A DNA stretch of 56,118 bases, from positions 66,977 through 123,094 of the forward strand of contig JAOABU010000116.1 in the NCBI GenBank assembly GCA_026418195.1, in the 5' to 3' direction. The notes beneath the pieces were generated by a model. That model saw only the letters and a program-made list of their open reading frames with translations, did not search any database and was not told the DNA's origin. The translations under genes were made by a program, and so were the position numbers. How positions within the stretch are numbered: the first letter of the stretch is position 1; every line of letters starts with the position of its first letter. This document shows, one piece after another, positions 15,709 to 24,685 of this stretch. The stretch comes from Spirochaetota bacterium (GTDB lineage Bacteria > Spirochaetota > Spirochaetia > DTKZ01).

Positions 15709-17478
15709 ATGGTAGTCTTCAAAGAGCAACTGAAACAGAAGATTCTTCAGATTCTGAAAGAGTTAGCCCAACGCAAAGGGTTGGATCCAGAAGGAATAAG
15801 AGCGGAACATCTATCGGTAGAAAATCCTCCCAAACCTGAATTAGGGGACCTGGCTATTCCCCTATTTCCGTTTGCAAAGGTTTTCCGGATGCCACCTCAA
15901 ACCTTGAGTTCCCTGGTAGGGGAAGAGTTGCAGCAGAAGGATTCTTTACCCGAGGGGATAGACCGTTTCAGTATCGTGGGACCCTATTTGAACATATTTC
16001 TGAATAGATCGTTGGTTACGGGACTTCTATTCCAGCAGATTCGCACGGAAGGGGATCGGTTTGGCTCCAGTTCCATACTGAGTTCTAAGAGGATCATGGT
16101 TGAGTTCTCAAGTCCCAACACGAATAAGCCCCTGCATTTAGGGCATCTTCGGAACGATGCCTTGGGGGAGAGTGTGGCTCGAATCCTTCGATTCAGTGGA
16201 GCTACGGTTCGGACTGTGGATTTGATTAACGATCGAGGAATTCATATCTGTAAATCCATGCTAGCCTATCAGGAGTTAGGGCATGGACGAACACCAGAGG
16301 ATGAAGGGCTAAAATCCGACCATTTTGTAGGCAAGTACTATGTGTTGTACAACGAGTTGGCCAAACGGGACCCGGAGGCAGAGGATCGAGCCCGGAACAT
16401 GCTGGTGAAGTGGGAACAAGGGGATCCGGAAGTTCGCCTCTTATGGGAAAAGATGAACCGGTGGGCCATTGAAGGGATCAAACGCACGTATGAACGAACG
16501 GGTATCCACTTTGACCAGTTCTATTTTGAAAGCGAGGTTTATTTAAAAGGCAAGGAAGAAGTTCTCAAAGGATTAGAGAAGGGGATCTTTTACCAGGAAG
16601 CGGATGGTTCCATCTGGGTAAACCTGGAAGACATTGGACTGGATCGGAAAGTGCTACTTCGGAGTGATGGAACCTCTCTCTACGTCACCCAGGATATCGG
16701 AACAGCCATATCCAGATACAAAGATTGGCCTTTTGACGTCATGATCTACGTAGTAGCCAGTGAGCAAAACTATCATTTCAAAGTACTCTTTTCGATCCTG
16801 GAACGGTTAGGATACGAGTGGGCAAAGAACCTATATCATCTTTCGTATGGGATGGTGAACCTACCCGAAGGAAAGATGAAATCCAGGGAAGGAACAGTGG
16901 TAGATGCGGACGATCTATTGGATGAGCTTACTGAAATGGCCAAGGAAGAAATCAGAACCAAGGAACGAGAAGGGGAGGTGGGAGACCTAGAGGGAACAGC
17001 CGGGAAGATCGCATTGGGAGCTCTTCACTATTATCTTCTCCAACCATCTCCCTCGAAGGATATCGTTTTCAATCCCCGGGAATCCCTCTCATTTACAGGG
17101 AACACAGGTCCCTATATCCAGTACACCGGAGCCCGGATCTGTAGCATGGTACGGAAACTGGATGAAGTACCCCAGGTGAAAGAACGAACAGGGAAACCTT
17201 CCGATCTGAACACTGGAGAAGAATGGGAACTGGTAAAACTCCTTTTCGAGTTTCCCGCGATGGTGGAACAATCAGCGATTTCTTATAATCCATCCCTCTT
17301 GGCAAACTACCTATACGAAGTTTCTAAAACCTTTAGCCGCTACTACCATGAGCATCCGATCCTGTTTGCAGAGAATCCTGATGTAGCAGCCTCGAGAGTT
17401 CAGCTTTCTCGGTGTGTACTGCAGGTGCTGAAGAATGGCATGCACCTGCTAAACATCCCATTCCTGGAAGTTATGTAA
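15709..17478 (+). CDS. argS: Arginyl-tRNA synthetase
   Basis: Class I aminoacyl-tRNA synthetase of normal length (589). The N-terminal Add1 domain is followed by the HIGH motif as HLGH in SSPNTNKPLHLGHLRND, and the KMSK-equivalent loop reads GKMKSREGT. The DALR anticodon-binding domain occupies roughly the last 120 residues (GARICSMVRK onward, with SRYYHEHPI). ATG preceded by a GGGGAAAAGG stretch. Last gene of the 13233-17478 run. Confidence 0.97.
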   Translation: MVVFKEQLKQKILQILKELAQRKGLDPEGIRAEHLSVENPPKPELGDLAIPLFPFAKVFRMPPQTLSSLVGEELQQKDSLPEGIDRFSIVGPYLNIFLNRSLVTGLLFQQIRTEGDRFGSSSILSSKRIMVEFSSPNTNKPLHLGHLRNDALGESVARILRFSGATVRTVDLINDRGIHICKSMLAYQELGHGRTPEDEGLKSDHFVGKYYVLYNELAKRDPEAEDRARNMLVKWEQGDPEVRLLWEKMNRWAIEGIKRTYERTGIHFDQFYFESEVYLKGKEEVLKGLEKGIFYQEADGSIWVNLEDIGLDRKVLLRSDGTSLYVTQDIGTAISRYKDWPFDVMIYVVASEQNYHFKVLFSILERLGYEWAKNLYHLSYGMVNLPEGKMKSREGTVVDADDLLDELTEMAKEEIRTKEREGEVGDLEGTAGKIALGALHYYLLQPSPSKDIVFNPRESLSFTGNTGPYIQYTGARICSMVRKLDEVPQVKERTGKPSDLNTGEEWELVKLLFEFPAMVEQSAISYNPSLLANYLYEVSKTFSRYYHEHPILFAENPDVAASRVQLSRCVLQVLKNGMHLLNIPFLEVM

Positions 17479-17488
17479 CATAAACGTA

Positions 17489-17514
17489 GGAATTCCGTTC
17501 TTTTTTCCTACATT
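17489..17514. repeat. Inverted repeat between argS and gltB
   Basis: GTAGGAA and TTCCTAC separated by 12 bases. A T-run lies in the loop rather than after the stem, so it is a poor intrinsic terminator; it could be an argS mRNA 3' end or a regulator site upstream of the sigma-54-type promoter. Confidence 0.3.
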
Positions 17515-17607
17515 ATTGTGGGTTCCATGTTTTTAACCTTATAGGAAAACTAAACAATTATCTCTGTAACTCTCTATCCAATATATTCTTAAAATATTTA
17601 TGTAAAA

Positions 17608-17625
17608 TAGGCATGCTTATTGCAT
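17608..17625 (+). promoter_or_regulatory. Sigma-54-type (-24/-12) promoter of gltBD
   Basis: TAGGCATGCTTATTGCAT has GG (17610-17611) and GC (17622-17623) exactly ten bases apart, with the TTGCA of the -12 element. The predicted start is about 17635, giving a ~73-base leader before the gltB GTG. The -26 T of the consensus is A here. A near copy lies at 54150-54167. Confidence 0.68.
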
Positions 17626-17707
17626 AATTATACGTTGCTACCCTTGTGGGGAGATGGAACAAGACTCGCTCTACCGGTAAGGAGGGCGTTGGATAGGAGA
17701 GTGGAAA

Positions 17708-20700
17708 GTGACATTGAAAAGGCGACCAGGACCGGTTGGATTGTATGATCCCCGATTTGAGCGGGATAGTTGTGGGGTAGGCTTTATCGCTCAGATGAAA
17801 GGGATCCGGAGTCATTCGATTCTACAGGATGCCCGTCGAGTGTTAGAGAACCTTCAGCACCGGGGGGCCTCTGGGGCGGAGAAGAATACAGGAGATGGGG
17901 CGGGGATCCTCTTTGCCCTTCCTTGGGAATTCATGGAAAAAGAAGCTTCGATTCTCGGCATTAGGCTACCGGAACGGAGAGCCTATGGGGTAGGGTTGGT
18001 GTTTCTTTCTTCCGATAAGGAGGAGCGACTTCAACAGAAACTCCGCTTTGAGTCAGTGGTAGGAGAATTGGGGCAGAAGGTGTTAGGGTGGAGGGAGGTG
18101 CCACGGGATGATTCCATGATCGGTCCCCAGGCAAAAGCGTGTGAACCCGCCATGGAACAAGTGTTCATTGGGGCGCGGGAAGGCCTTTCCCAAGAAGCCT
18201 TCGAACGGAAGCTGTTCGTCATCCGTAAGCTCGCAACCCGAAGAATTCGGGACACGAAGATAGATCCCCACTCCTATTTCTACATCTGCTCCCTGTCCAC
18301 TCGGGTACTAGTGTACAAAGGGATGCTAACTCCTTCCCAGCTATTCCGGTACTTTCCGGATCTCCTCGATCCTTCAATGCAAAGCCATTTCGCCATGGTT
18401 CATTCCAGATTCTCTACCAATACATTCCCTAGCTGGGATAGGGCCCATCCGTTTCGGTACCTTTGTCACAACGGAGAAATCAATACATTGCAGGGAAACG
18501 TGAACAAAATCAGGGGACGGGAAGCGTCCATGGCAAGTACCCTCCTAGGGGACGATTTGAACCGAATCTTGCCGGTGATCGAACCTGATCTTTCCGATTC
18601 TGGAACCTTCGACAACGTGCTGGAACTACTTTACATGGCGGGACGCAGTCTGCCCGAGGCCATGATGATGATGATTCCAGAGGCGTGGCAGAATCATCCT
18701 ACCATGCCTCAAAAGAAAAAAGAGTACTATGAGTTTCAGAGTTGCATCATGGAACCATGGGATGGTCCTGCTTCCATCCTGTTTACCGATGGACAGGTAA
18801 TCGGAGCAGTTTTGGACAGAAATGGATTACGTCCCAGCCGCTATATCGTAACCGAGGATGAGCGGGTGATCCTATCCAGTGAGGTAGGAGTGTTAGATCT
18901 GGATCCTGCTCAGATTCGAGCAAGGGGAAGACTTCAGCCGGGTAAGATGTTCCTGGTGGATTTTCAGAAAGGCAGGATCGTGGAGGATGAAGAAATTAAA
19001 GAAGAAATTTGTGGTAAACATCCCTATGGTGAATGGCTCCGAACTCATCGGATCACCCAGGAGGAACTCCCTGTAAGAGGGGAACCCCACGGGTTCTATC
19101 CTCAAACAATCATCGAGAGACTTCGACTCTTCGGGTACACTTTCGAACATGTTCGTCTCATATTAAAACCCATGGCTGACACTGGAAAAGAACCCTTGGG
19201 TTCCATGGGGAACGACACTCCCTTAGCCTGCCTTTCCGACACACCGCGAATAATTTATGATTATTTTAAGCAGCTTTTCGCCCAGGTCACCAATCCACCC
19301 ATCGATTCCATCCGGGAGGAAGTGGTGATGAGTCTGGAATCCTACATTGGACCGGAGAAGAACTTGTTGGAAGAGACCCCCGGCCACGCTGCTCGGTTGA
19401 AACTCTCTACTCCGTTTCTTACCAACGAGCAGCTCAATTCCCTCAAGCATTTGGATCACAAGGGTTGGAAAGCGTTAACTGTGGACATTACGTATCCATC
19501 GGAGCCCGGGGATGAAAGGAGCTTACTTCAGTGTTTGGATCGGATCTGCCGGGAGGCTGAACAAGCTATCCATGAAGGGTACAGCTTGTTAATTCTGAGT
19601 GATCGAAAAGCAGGAAAGGATAGAATTCCTCTCAGTGCCTTAATGGCAGTAGGAGCTGTGCATCATTACCTCGTTCGCATAGGAAGAAGAACCCAGATCG
19701 GAATCCTTCTCGAAACAGGAGAACCGAGGGAGGTACATCATTTCTGCATGCTAGTAGGGTACGGTGCAGATGGGATCAATCCATATCTGGCTTTCGAAGC
19801 GATGTGGAAAATGCAGAGGGATGGGAATCTGCCCAAAACCCTAACGGACGAACAGATCGTAGCGAACTACATCCATGCTTTGGATAAAGGGATGAAGAAG
19901 GTATTCGGCAAGATGGGAATTTCTACCTTGGAAAGTTACAAAGGATCCCAGATTTTCGAAGCGGTAGGATTAGGGAAGCAAGTGATCGATCGTTGCTTTA
20001 CAGGCACTCCTTCACGGATCGGGGGAGCTAGTTTCGACGTGTTGGCTGCGGAAGCAAAACGGCGGCATTCCCTTGCCTACCCCAAGCGACCGATCCCCAT
20101 GGGGTTGGAATACCTGAATCCTGGGGAGTACAACTGGAGGGCCGAACAGGAAAAGCACATGTGGGATCCTGAGTCTATTGCATACCTCCAGATGGCGGTA
20201 CGGTACAATCGGATGGATGCGTACCGAATGTTCCAGGAACGTCAGGATGCTAGGACAAAAAATCAAGCTACCCTTCGAGGCCTTTTACGGTTCAAACCTA
20301 CCCGATCGATTCCTTTAGAAGAGGTGGAACCTGTCTCAAATATTGTGAGAAGATTCGTCACGGGCGCCATGAGTTATGGTTCCATTTCCAAGGAAGCCCA
20401 TGAAACCCTGGCGATCGCTATGAATCGGTTAGGAGGGAAATCGAACACTGGAGAAGGGGGAGAGGATCCTGAACGGTTTAAACCCTTACCCAATGGCGAT
20501 TCCAAACGTTCCGCCATCAAGCAGGTAGCATCGGGTAGGTTTGGAGTTACGATTGAGTATCTAGTGAATGCGGACGAACTACAGATCAAGATGGCGCAGG
20601 GAGCTAAACCCGGGGAAGGGGGAGAGCTACCAGGACACAAAGTAGTAGGGGAAATTGCTAAAACTCGACTTACCACACCCGGAGTCATGTTGATCAGTCC

Positions 20701-22246
20701 TCCTCCTCACCATGATATCTATTCTATCGAGGACTTAGCCCAGCTGATTTTTGATTTAAAAAACTCCAACCCCCAGGCTAGGATAAGCGTAAAATTAGTT
20801 TCCGAGATTGGGGTAGGTACTATAGCAGCCGGTGTGGCGAAGGCACATGCGGATCATATCCTCATCTCTGGTCATGATGGAGGAACCGGGGCTTCTCCCC
20901 TGACGGGTATCAAGCACGCAGGACTTCCTTGGGAACTTGGATTGGCAGAAACCCATCAAACGCTGGTGATGAACGATCTGCGAAGCAGGGTGGTTCTTCA
21001 AACGGATGGACAGCTGAAAACCGCTCGGGATGTAGTGATCGCAGCTCTCCTTGGAGCAGAGGAATTTGGATTTGCTACTGGAGCTCTCATAAGCATGGGA
21101 TGCGTAATGATGCGGAAATGCGAGAAAAACACTTGTCCGGTGGGAATCGCAACGCAGGATCCAAGGTTACGGGCAAAATTTGCAGGAAAACCAGAACATG
21201 TAATTCGGTTCTTTACATTCCTTGCGGAGGATATCCGATCCCTGATGGCTCAATTGGGATTTGCCCGCTTCAACGATATGATCGGTCGGGTTGATCTCCT
21301 GGAAGTGGATGACCGAGTGTTGGGATGGAAGTCAAAGTACATCGATCTTTCTAAACTTCTCACTCCGGCCCAGAAGTACAATCCAGAAACTAAGGTATAC
21401 TGCTGCAAGCGACAGGATCATGGAATTGAATGGGTACTGGATCAGAAAATTCTTTCTCGAGCACAAAGAGCAGTTCTTGACGGCGAACAGGTTCAGATCC
21501 ATCAGGAAGTTCAGAATACCCACCGAGCAGTTGGTACCCTGTTGAGCCATCATATCGCTAAACGATGGGGAAACCGTGGTCTTCCGGATGGAACAATTCA
21601 CATCAAAACTTACGGGTCGGCAGGGCAAAGCTTTGGAGCTTTTCTCGCCAAAGGGGTAACCTTAGAGTTAGAAGGGGAAGCGAATGACTATGTGGGTAAA
21701 GGACTTTCCGGGGGTAGAATCATCGTATATCCCCCCCGGAACGCTCGGTTCATTCCTGAACGGAACATTCTGATAGGAAACGTTGCTCTCTATGGAGCTA
21801 CAAGCGGGGAAGCCTTTTTCCGAGGATTGGCAGCCGAGCGGTTCTGCGTCCGCAACTCTGGTGCCTTTGCGGTAGTAGAAGGAGTAGGGGACCATGGGTG
21901 TGAATACATGACAGGAGGTCGAGTCGTGATCCTGGGTCCTACAGGGCGTAATTTCGCTGCAGGAATGAGTGGGGGAATTGCCTACGTGTGGGATAGGGAC
22001 GGAAATTTCCTTCAGAACCTAAACAAGGAAATGGTGGAAGTAGTTCCATTGGAGACGGATGAAGATGAACGAATCATCCTTGATTTGATCAATAAGCATC
22101 TGCACTTTACAGGCTCTACCGTGGCCCAGTGGGTTTTAAATCACTGGAAGGAGGAACGGAATACGTTCCATAAGATCATCTCTCCCGAGTATCGAAAAGC
22201 ATTGGAACTTTCGAAGGATAGAGAATTGGAGGCGATTCATGGGTAA
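17708..22246 (+). CDS. gltB: Glutamate synthase (NADPH) large subunit
   Basis: Makes glutamate from 2-oxoglutarate and glutamine-derived ammonia. 1512 residues, normal for the alpha subunit. The N-terminal class-II amidotransferase nucleophile is C22 in RDSCGVGFIAQ, preceded by a 21-residue propeptide. Further markers are the GDE-rich FMN/synthase barrel (GGKSNTGEGGEDPERF, GHDGGTGASPL) and the Fe-S cluster Cys pattern CVMMRKCEKNTCPVG. The C-terminal glutamate synthase beta-helix has regular G-rich repeats (GKGLSGGRIIVYPP, GGRVVILGPTGRNFAAGMSGGIAYV). GTG start with GGAGAG upstream. gltD overlaps its 3' end by 8 bases. Confidence 0.97.
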   Translation: MTLKRRPGPVGLYDPRFERDSCGVGFIAQMKGIRSHSILQDARRVLENLQHRGASGAEKNTGDGAGILFALPWEFMEKEASILGIRLPERRAYGVGLVFLSSDKEERLQQKLRFESVVGELGQKVLGWREVPRDDSMIGPQAKACEPAMEQVFIGAREGLSQEAFERKLFVIRKLATRRIRDTKIDPHSYFYICSLSTRVLVYKGMLTPSQLFRYFPDLLDPSMQSHFAMVHSRFSTNTFPSWDRAHPFRYLCHNGEINTLQGNVNKIRGREASMASTLLGDDLNRILPVIEPDLSDSGTFDNVLELLYMAGRSLPEAMMMMIPEAWQNHPTMPQKKKEYYEFQSCIMEPWDGPASILFTDGQVIGAVLDRNGLRPSRYIVTEDERVILSSEVGVLDLDPAQIRARGRLQPGKMFLVDFQKGRIVEDEEIKEEICGKHPYGEWLRTHRITQEELPVRGEPHGFYPQTIIERLRLFGYTFEHVRLILKPMADTGKEPLGSMGNDTPLACLSDTPRIIYDYFKQLFAQVTNPPIDSIREEVVMSLESYIGPEKNLLEETPGHAARLKLSTPFLTNEQLNSLKHLDHKGWKALTVDITYPSEPGDERSLLQCLDRICREAEQAIHEGYSLLILSDRKAGKDRIPLSALMAVGAVHHYLVRIGRRTQIGILLETGEPREVHHFCMLVGYGADGINPYLAFEAMWKMQRDGNLPKTLTDEQIVANYIHALDKGMKKVFGKMGISTLESYKGSQIFEAVGLGKQVIDRCFTGTPSRIGGASFDVLAAEAKRRHSLAYPKRPIPMGLEYLNPGEYNWRAEQEKHMWDPESIAYLQMAVRYNRMDAYRMFQERQDARTKNQATLRGLLRFKPTRSIPLEEVEPVSNIVRRFVTGAMSYGSISKEAHETLAIAMNRLGGKSNTGEGGEDPERFKPLPNGDSKRSAIKQVASGRFGVTIEYLVNADELQIKMAQGAKPGEGGELPGHKVVGEIAKTRLTTPGVMLISPPPHHDIYSIEDLAQLIFDLKNSNPQARISVKLVSEIGVGTIAAGVAKAHADHILISGHDGGTGASPLTGIKHAGLPWELGLAETHQTLVMNDLRSRVVLQTDGQLKTARDVVIAALLGAEEFGFATGALISMGCVMMRKCEKNTCPVGIATQDPRLRAKFAGKPEHVIRFFTFLAEDIRSLMAQLGFARFNDMIGRVDLLEVDDRVLGWKSKYIDLSKLLTPAQKYNPETKVYCCKRQDHGIEWVLDQKILSRAQRAVLDGEQVQIHQEVQNTHRAVGTLLSHHIAKRWGNRGLPDGTIHIKTYGSAGQSFGAFLAKGVTLELEGEANDYVGKGLSGGRIIVYPPRNARFIPERNILIGNVALYGATSGEAFFRGLAAERFCVRNSGAFAVVEGVGDHGCEYMTGGRVVILGPTGRNFAAGMSGGIAYVWDRDGNFLQNLNKEMVEVVPLETDEDERIILDLINKHLHFTGSTVAQWVLNHWKEERNTFHKIISPEYRKALELSKDRELEAIHG

Positions 22247-23702
22247 GCCTACTGGTTTCATGGAATATTCTCGTAAGGTTATTGCAGATATTCCCCCTCT
22301 AGAACGGTTGAGGCATTTCAATGAGTTTCATATTGAGTTGGAGGAGCCTGAACGGATTCGACAGGGAGCTCGTTGTATGGACTGTGGAGTCCCCTTTTGT
22401 CAGAGTAGTTTCGGGTGTCCCATCATGAATCTCATACCAGAATGGAATGATTTCATCTACCAAGGTCGGTTCGAGGAAGCTTTCTGGAGACTCCGAGCTA
22501 CGAACAATTTCCCAGAATTTACCGGCAGAGTATGTCCTGCTCCCTGCGAAACAGCCTGTGTGCTGGGTATCAATGAACCTCCTGTCACAATTAAGAACAA
22601 CGAATGCTTTATCATTGATCGTGCGTATGAATCAGGATGGATGGTCCCTCGAATTCCCCCTATACGAACGGGGAAGAGGATTGCGATTGTAGGTAGCGGA
22701 CCTGCCGGACTAGCAGCAGCGGACCAATTGAATCAAGCGGGACATGGAGTGACAGTGTTCGAACGTTCGGATCGAATTGGAGGTCTTCTCATGTACGGGA
22801 TTCCCAATATGAAACTGGACAAGGGGTTGGTGCAGAAGAGGATACGGCTCATGGAGTCGGAGGGGATAGAATTCCGTACGGACAGCTGGGTAGGGAAGAA
22901 TGTGGATCCTGAAAAACTACTGGCGGAGTACGATGCGGTAATCTTGGCAGTAGGATCTACTGTACCGCGGGATATGCAGGTTCCCGGTAGAAACCTGAAA
23001 GGGATTCATTTTGCCATGGAGTATCTCACGAGCAGCACCAAGCATCTCTTGGATGGAAAGAAACTGAATGGAAGTGGGCTTTCCGCTAACGGGAAACATG
23101 TAATAGTAATCGGAGGGGGGGATACGGGAAACGATTGTCTAGGGACTGCTCTGCGCCAAGGGTGTAAGGGTCTCAAGAACTTTGAACTCCTACCCAAACC
23201 CCCCGCAACTCGTACCGAAGAGTTTCCATGGCCTCTGTATCCCAGGGTCTTGAAAGTTGATTATGGTCATGAGGAGGCGATAGCTAAATTCGGAGAGGAT
23301 CCTCGGGAATGGGGAATCTTGACGAAAGAGTTCCTGGATGATGGGAAAGGAAATGTAAAGGGGATACGTACCGTTCGAGTTGAGTGGACAAAGGATCCGA
23401 ATGGGAAACCCGTCATGAAAGAAGTACCTAATACGGAAGAGTTCTGGAAAGCGGAACTCGTGTTACTGGCCTTAGGGTTTTTGGGACCAGAAGGGGAAAC
23501 CCTTGATGCATTTAAGGTAGAGAAGGATCCTAGGTCTACCATCAAGGCGGAGTATGGAAGTTTCTCAACGTCTAATCCGAAAGTGTTTGCTGCTGGGGAT
23601 GCGCGGAGAGGACAATCCCTCGTCGTGTGGGCCATTCATGAAGGAAGAAAGGTTGCACGGGCAGTGGATTTATTCCTGATGGGTGAAACTTACCTAACTT
23701 GA
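22239..23702 (+). CDS. gltD: Glutamate synthase (NADPH) small subunit
   Basis: Electron-input subunit passing NADPH electrons to GltB. 487 residues. Two N-terminal Cys clusters (RCMDCGVPFCQ..GCP and GRVCPAPCETAC) bind Fe-S. The FAD-binding GxGxxG is IAIVGSGPAGLAAADQL, and the NADPH-binding one is VIVIGGGDTGNDCLGTA. The C-terminal FAD segment ends FAAGDARRGQSLVVWAIHEGRKVA. It starts inside the end of gltB (8-base overlap), giving coupled subunit synthesis. The following rplU promoter begins at its last codons. Confidence 0.97.
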   Translation: MGKPTGFMEYSRKVIADIPPLERLRHFNEFHIELEEPERIRQGARCMDCGVPFCQSSFGCPIMNLIPEWNDFIYQGRFEEAFWRLRATNNFPEFTGRVCPAPCETACVLGINEPPVTIKNNECFIIDRAYESGWMVPRIPPIRTGKRIAIVGSGPAGLAAADQLNQAGHGVTVFERSDRIGGLLMYGIPNMKLDKGLVQKRIRLMESEGIEFRTDSWVGKNVDPEKLLAEYDAVILAVGSTVPRDMQVPGRNLKGIHFAMEYLTSSTKHLLDGKKLNGSGLSANGKHVIVIGGGDTGNDCLGTALRQGCKGLKNFELLPKPPATRTEEFPWPLYPRVLKVDYGHEEAIAKFGEDPREWGILTKEFLDDGKGNVKGIRTVRVEWTKDPNGKPVMKEVPNTEEFWKAELVLLALGFLGPEGETLDAFKVEKDPRSTIKAEYGSFSTSNPKVFAAGDARRGQSLVVWAIHEGRKVARAVDLFLMGETYLT

Positions 23703-23727
23703 CGCATAGTCCCGTATATGGTATAGA
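23699..23727 (+). promoter_or_regulatory. Promoter of the rplU-rsfS operon
   Basis: TTGACG (23699-23704), 17-base spacer ending TGG (extended -10), TATAGA (23722-23727). The predicted start is about 26 bases before the rplU ATG. Confidence 0.6.
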
Positions 23728-23761
23728 ATCTTCTGCAAAAAAACTCGAGTGGGAGTGAACA

Positions 23762-24076
23762 ATGTACGTATTGGTGGAAATTAAAGGAAAGCAGTACAGA
23801 GCAGAAGCGGGAGCGGTACTGAAGGTAGATAGGATTGACAAGGAAAAAGGTTCGGCTCTGGAATGGAATAGCGTACTTCTAGTGGGGAAAGAAGGGAACA
23901 TCTCGGTGGGAAACCCCTACGTTACCGGGGTCACCTTGAAGACCCGAGTGGAAGACCATGGTCGAGATGAAAAGATCATTGGGTTCAAGTATAAGAAACG
24001 GAAGAACTACCGGAAGCGGTGGGGGCACCGACAGCAATACACGTTATTGAAAGTAGAGGAAATTCTAGGGGTATAA
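23762..24076 (+). CDS. rplU: 50S ribosomal protein L21
   Basis: 104 residues, standard length. MYVLVEIKGKQYRAEAGAVLKVDRI at the N-terminus and KYKKRKNYRKRWGHRQQYTLLKVEEI at the C-terminus are diagnostic of L21. GGGAG lies upstream of the ATG. First gene of the conserved rplU-prp-rpmA-obg block. Confidence 0.98.
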   Translation: MYVLVEIKGKQYRAEAGAVLKVDRIDKEKGSALEWNSVLLVGKEGNISVGNPYVTGVTLKTRVEDHGRDEKIIGFKYKKRKNYRKRWGHRQQYTLLKVEEILGV

Positions 24077-24077
24077 G

Positions 24078-24413
24078 GTGATTCAGGTACGGGCCTCTGT
24101 ACAGAGGAACGGTTGCCTTCGAATCCTGGAAGCGACGGGACATGCTTCCAAGGTAGCTTCTGGTTTTAGTCCGGTTTGTGCTGCAACAACGGCTATCCTG
24201 CGTACGGCGGGGGAGCTTCTCTGCACAGAAAAAGGACTGGATGTGTGGGTTTCAGCTCCTGAAGAAGGCAAGTTTACGGTGCGGGTAGGAGAAGTGCCTT
24301 CCTATAAGGTAGACCGTATCCAGGGGATTACTGCTTTTCTCCTGTTTGGAATACAGAGATTGGCAGAAGATGCACCGAAGGAAGTTTCTTTCATATTCGA
24401 AGAGGGAGTATAA
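24078..24413 (+). CDS. prp: Ribosomal-processing cysteine protease Prp
   Basis: 111-residue member of the Prp (YsxB) family. In Firmicutes it removes an N-terminal extension from L27. The catalytic pair is intact: H22 in TGHA and C34 in FSPVCAATTAIL, with normal spacing. GTG start two bases after rplU; rpmA follows after 3 bases. The neighbouring L27 has no N-terminal extension, so the usual substrate is missing. Confidence 0.88.
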   Translation: MIQVRASVQRNGCLRILEATGHASKVASGFSPVCAATTAILRTAGELLCTEKGLDVWVSAPEEGKFTVRVGEVPSYKVDRIQGITAFLLFGIQRLAEDAPKEVSFIFEEGV

Positions 24414-24416
24414 GGT

Positions 24417-24671
24417 ATGGCACATAAGAAGGGTGGTGGAAGTTCTAAAAACGGTAGGGATTCCGCTGGCAGAAGGTTAGGAGTCAAACGATTCGGAAAC
24501 GAGATCGTTAAGGCGGGTGAAATTTTGGTGCGTCAGAGGGGGACCGTGATCCACCCGGGGAAGAATGTAGGACGGGGTAAGGATGACACGCTCTTTGCTC
24601 GAGCGGCAGGAAAAGTAATTTTTAAAACCCTACGAGGAAAAAAGATCGTAACCATAGAACCCATTGAGTAA
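24417..24671 (+). CDS. rpmA: 50S ribosomal protein L27
   Basis: 84 residues. The N-terminus is [27 protein letters not shown], the mature L27 start that reaches the peptidyl transferase centre. An in-frame TAA two codons upstream of the ATG rules out any Firmicute-style cleavable extension. Tight spacing with prp and obg. Confidence 0.98.
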   Translation: MAHKKGGGSSKNGRDSAGRRLGVKRFGNEIVKAGEILVRQRGTVIHPGKNVGRGKDDTLFARAAGKVIFKTLRGKKIVTIEPIE

Positions 24672-24685
24672 ACGGTGGCTTGACC

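Noticed and set aside
17489-17514. Intrinsic terminator of argS
   Set aside because: The stem is only 7 bp and no T-run follows it; kept only as an inverted repeat.
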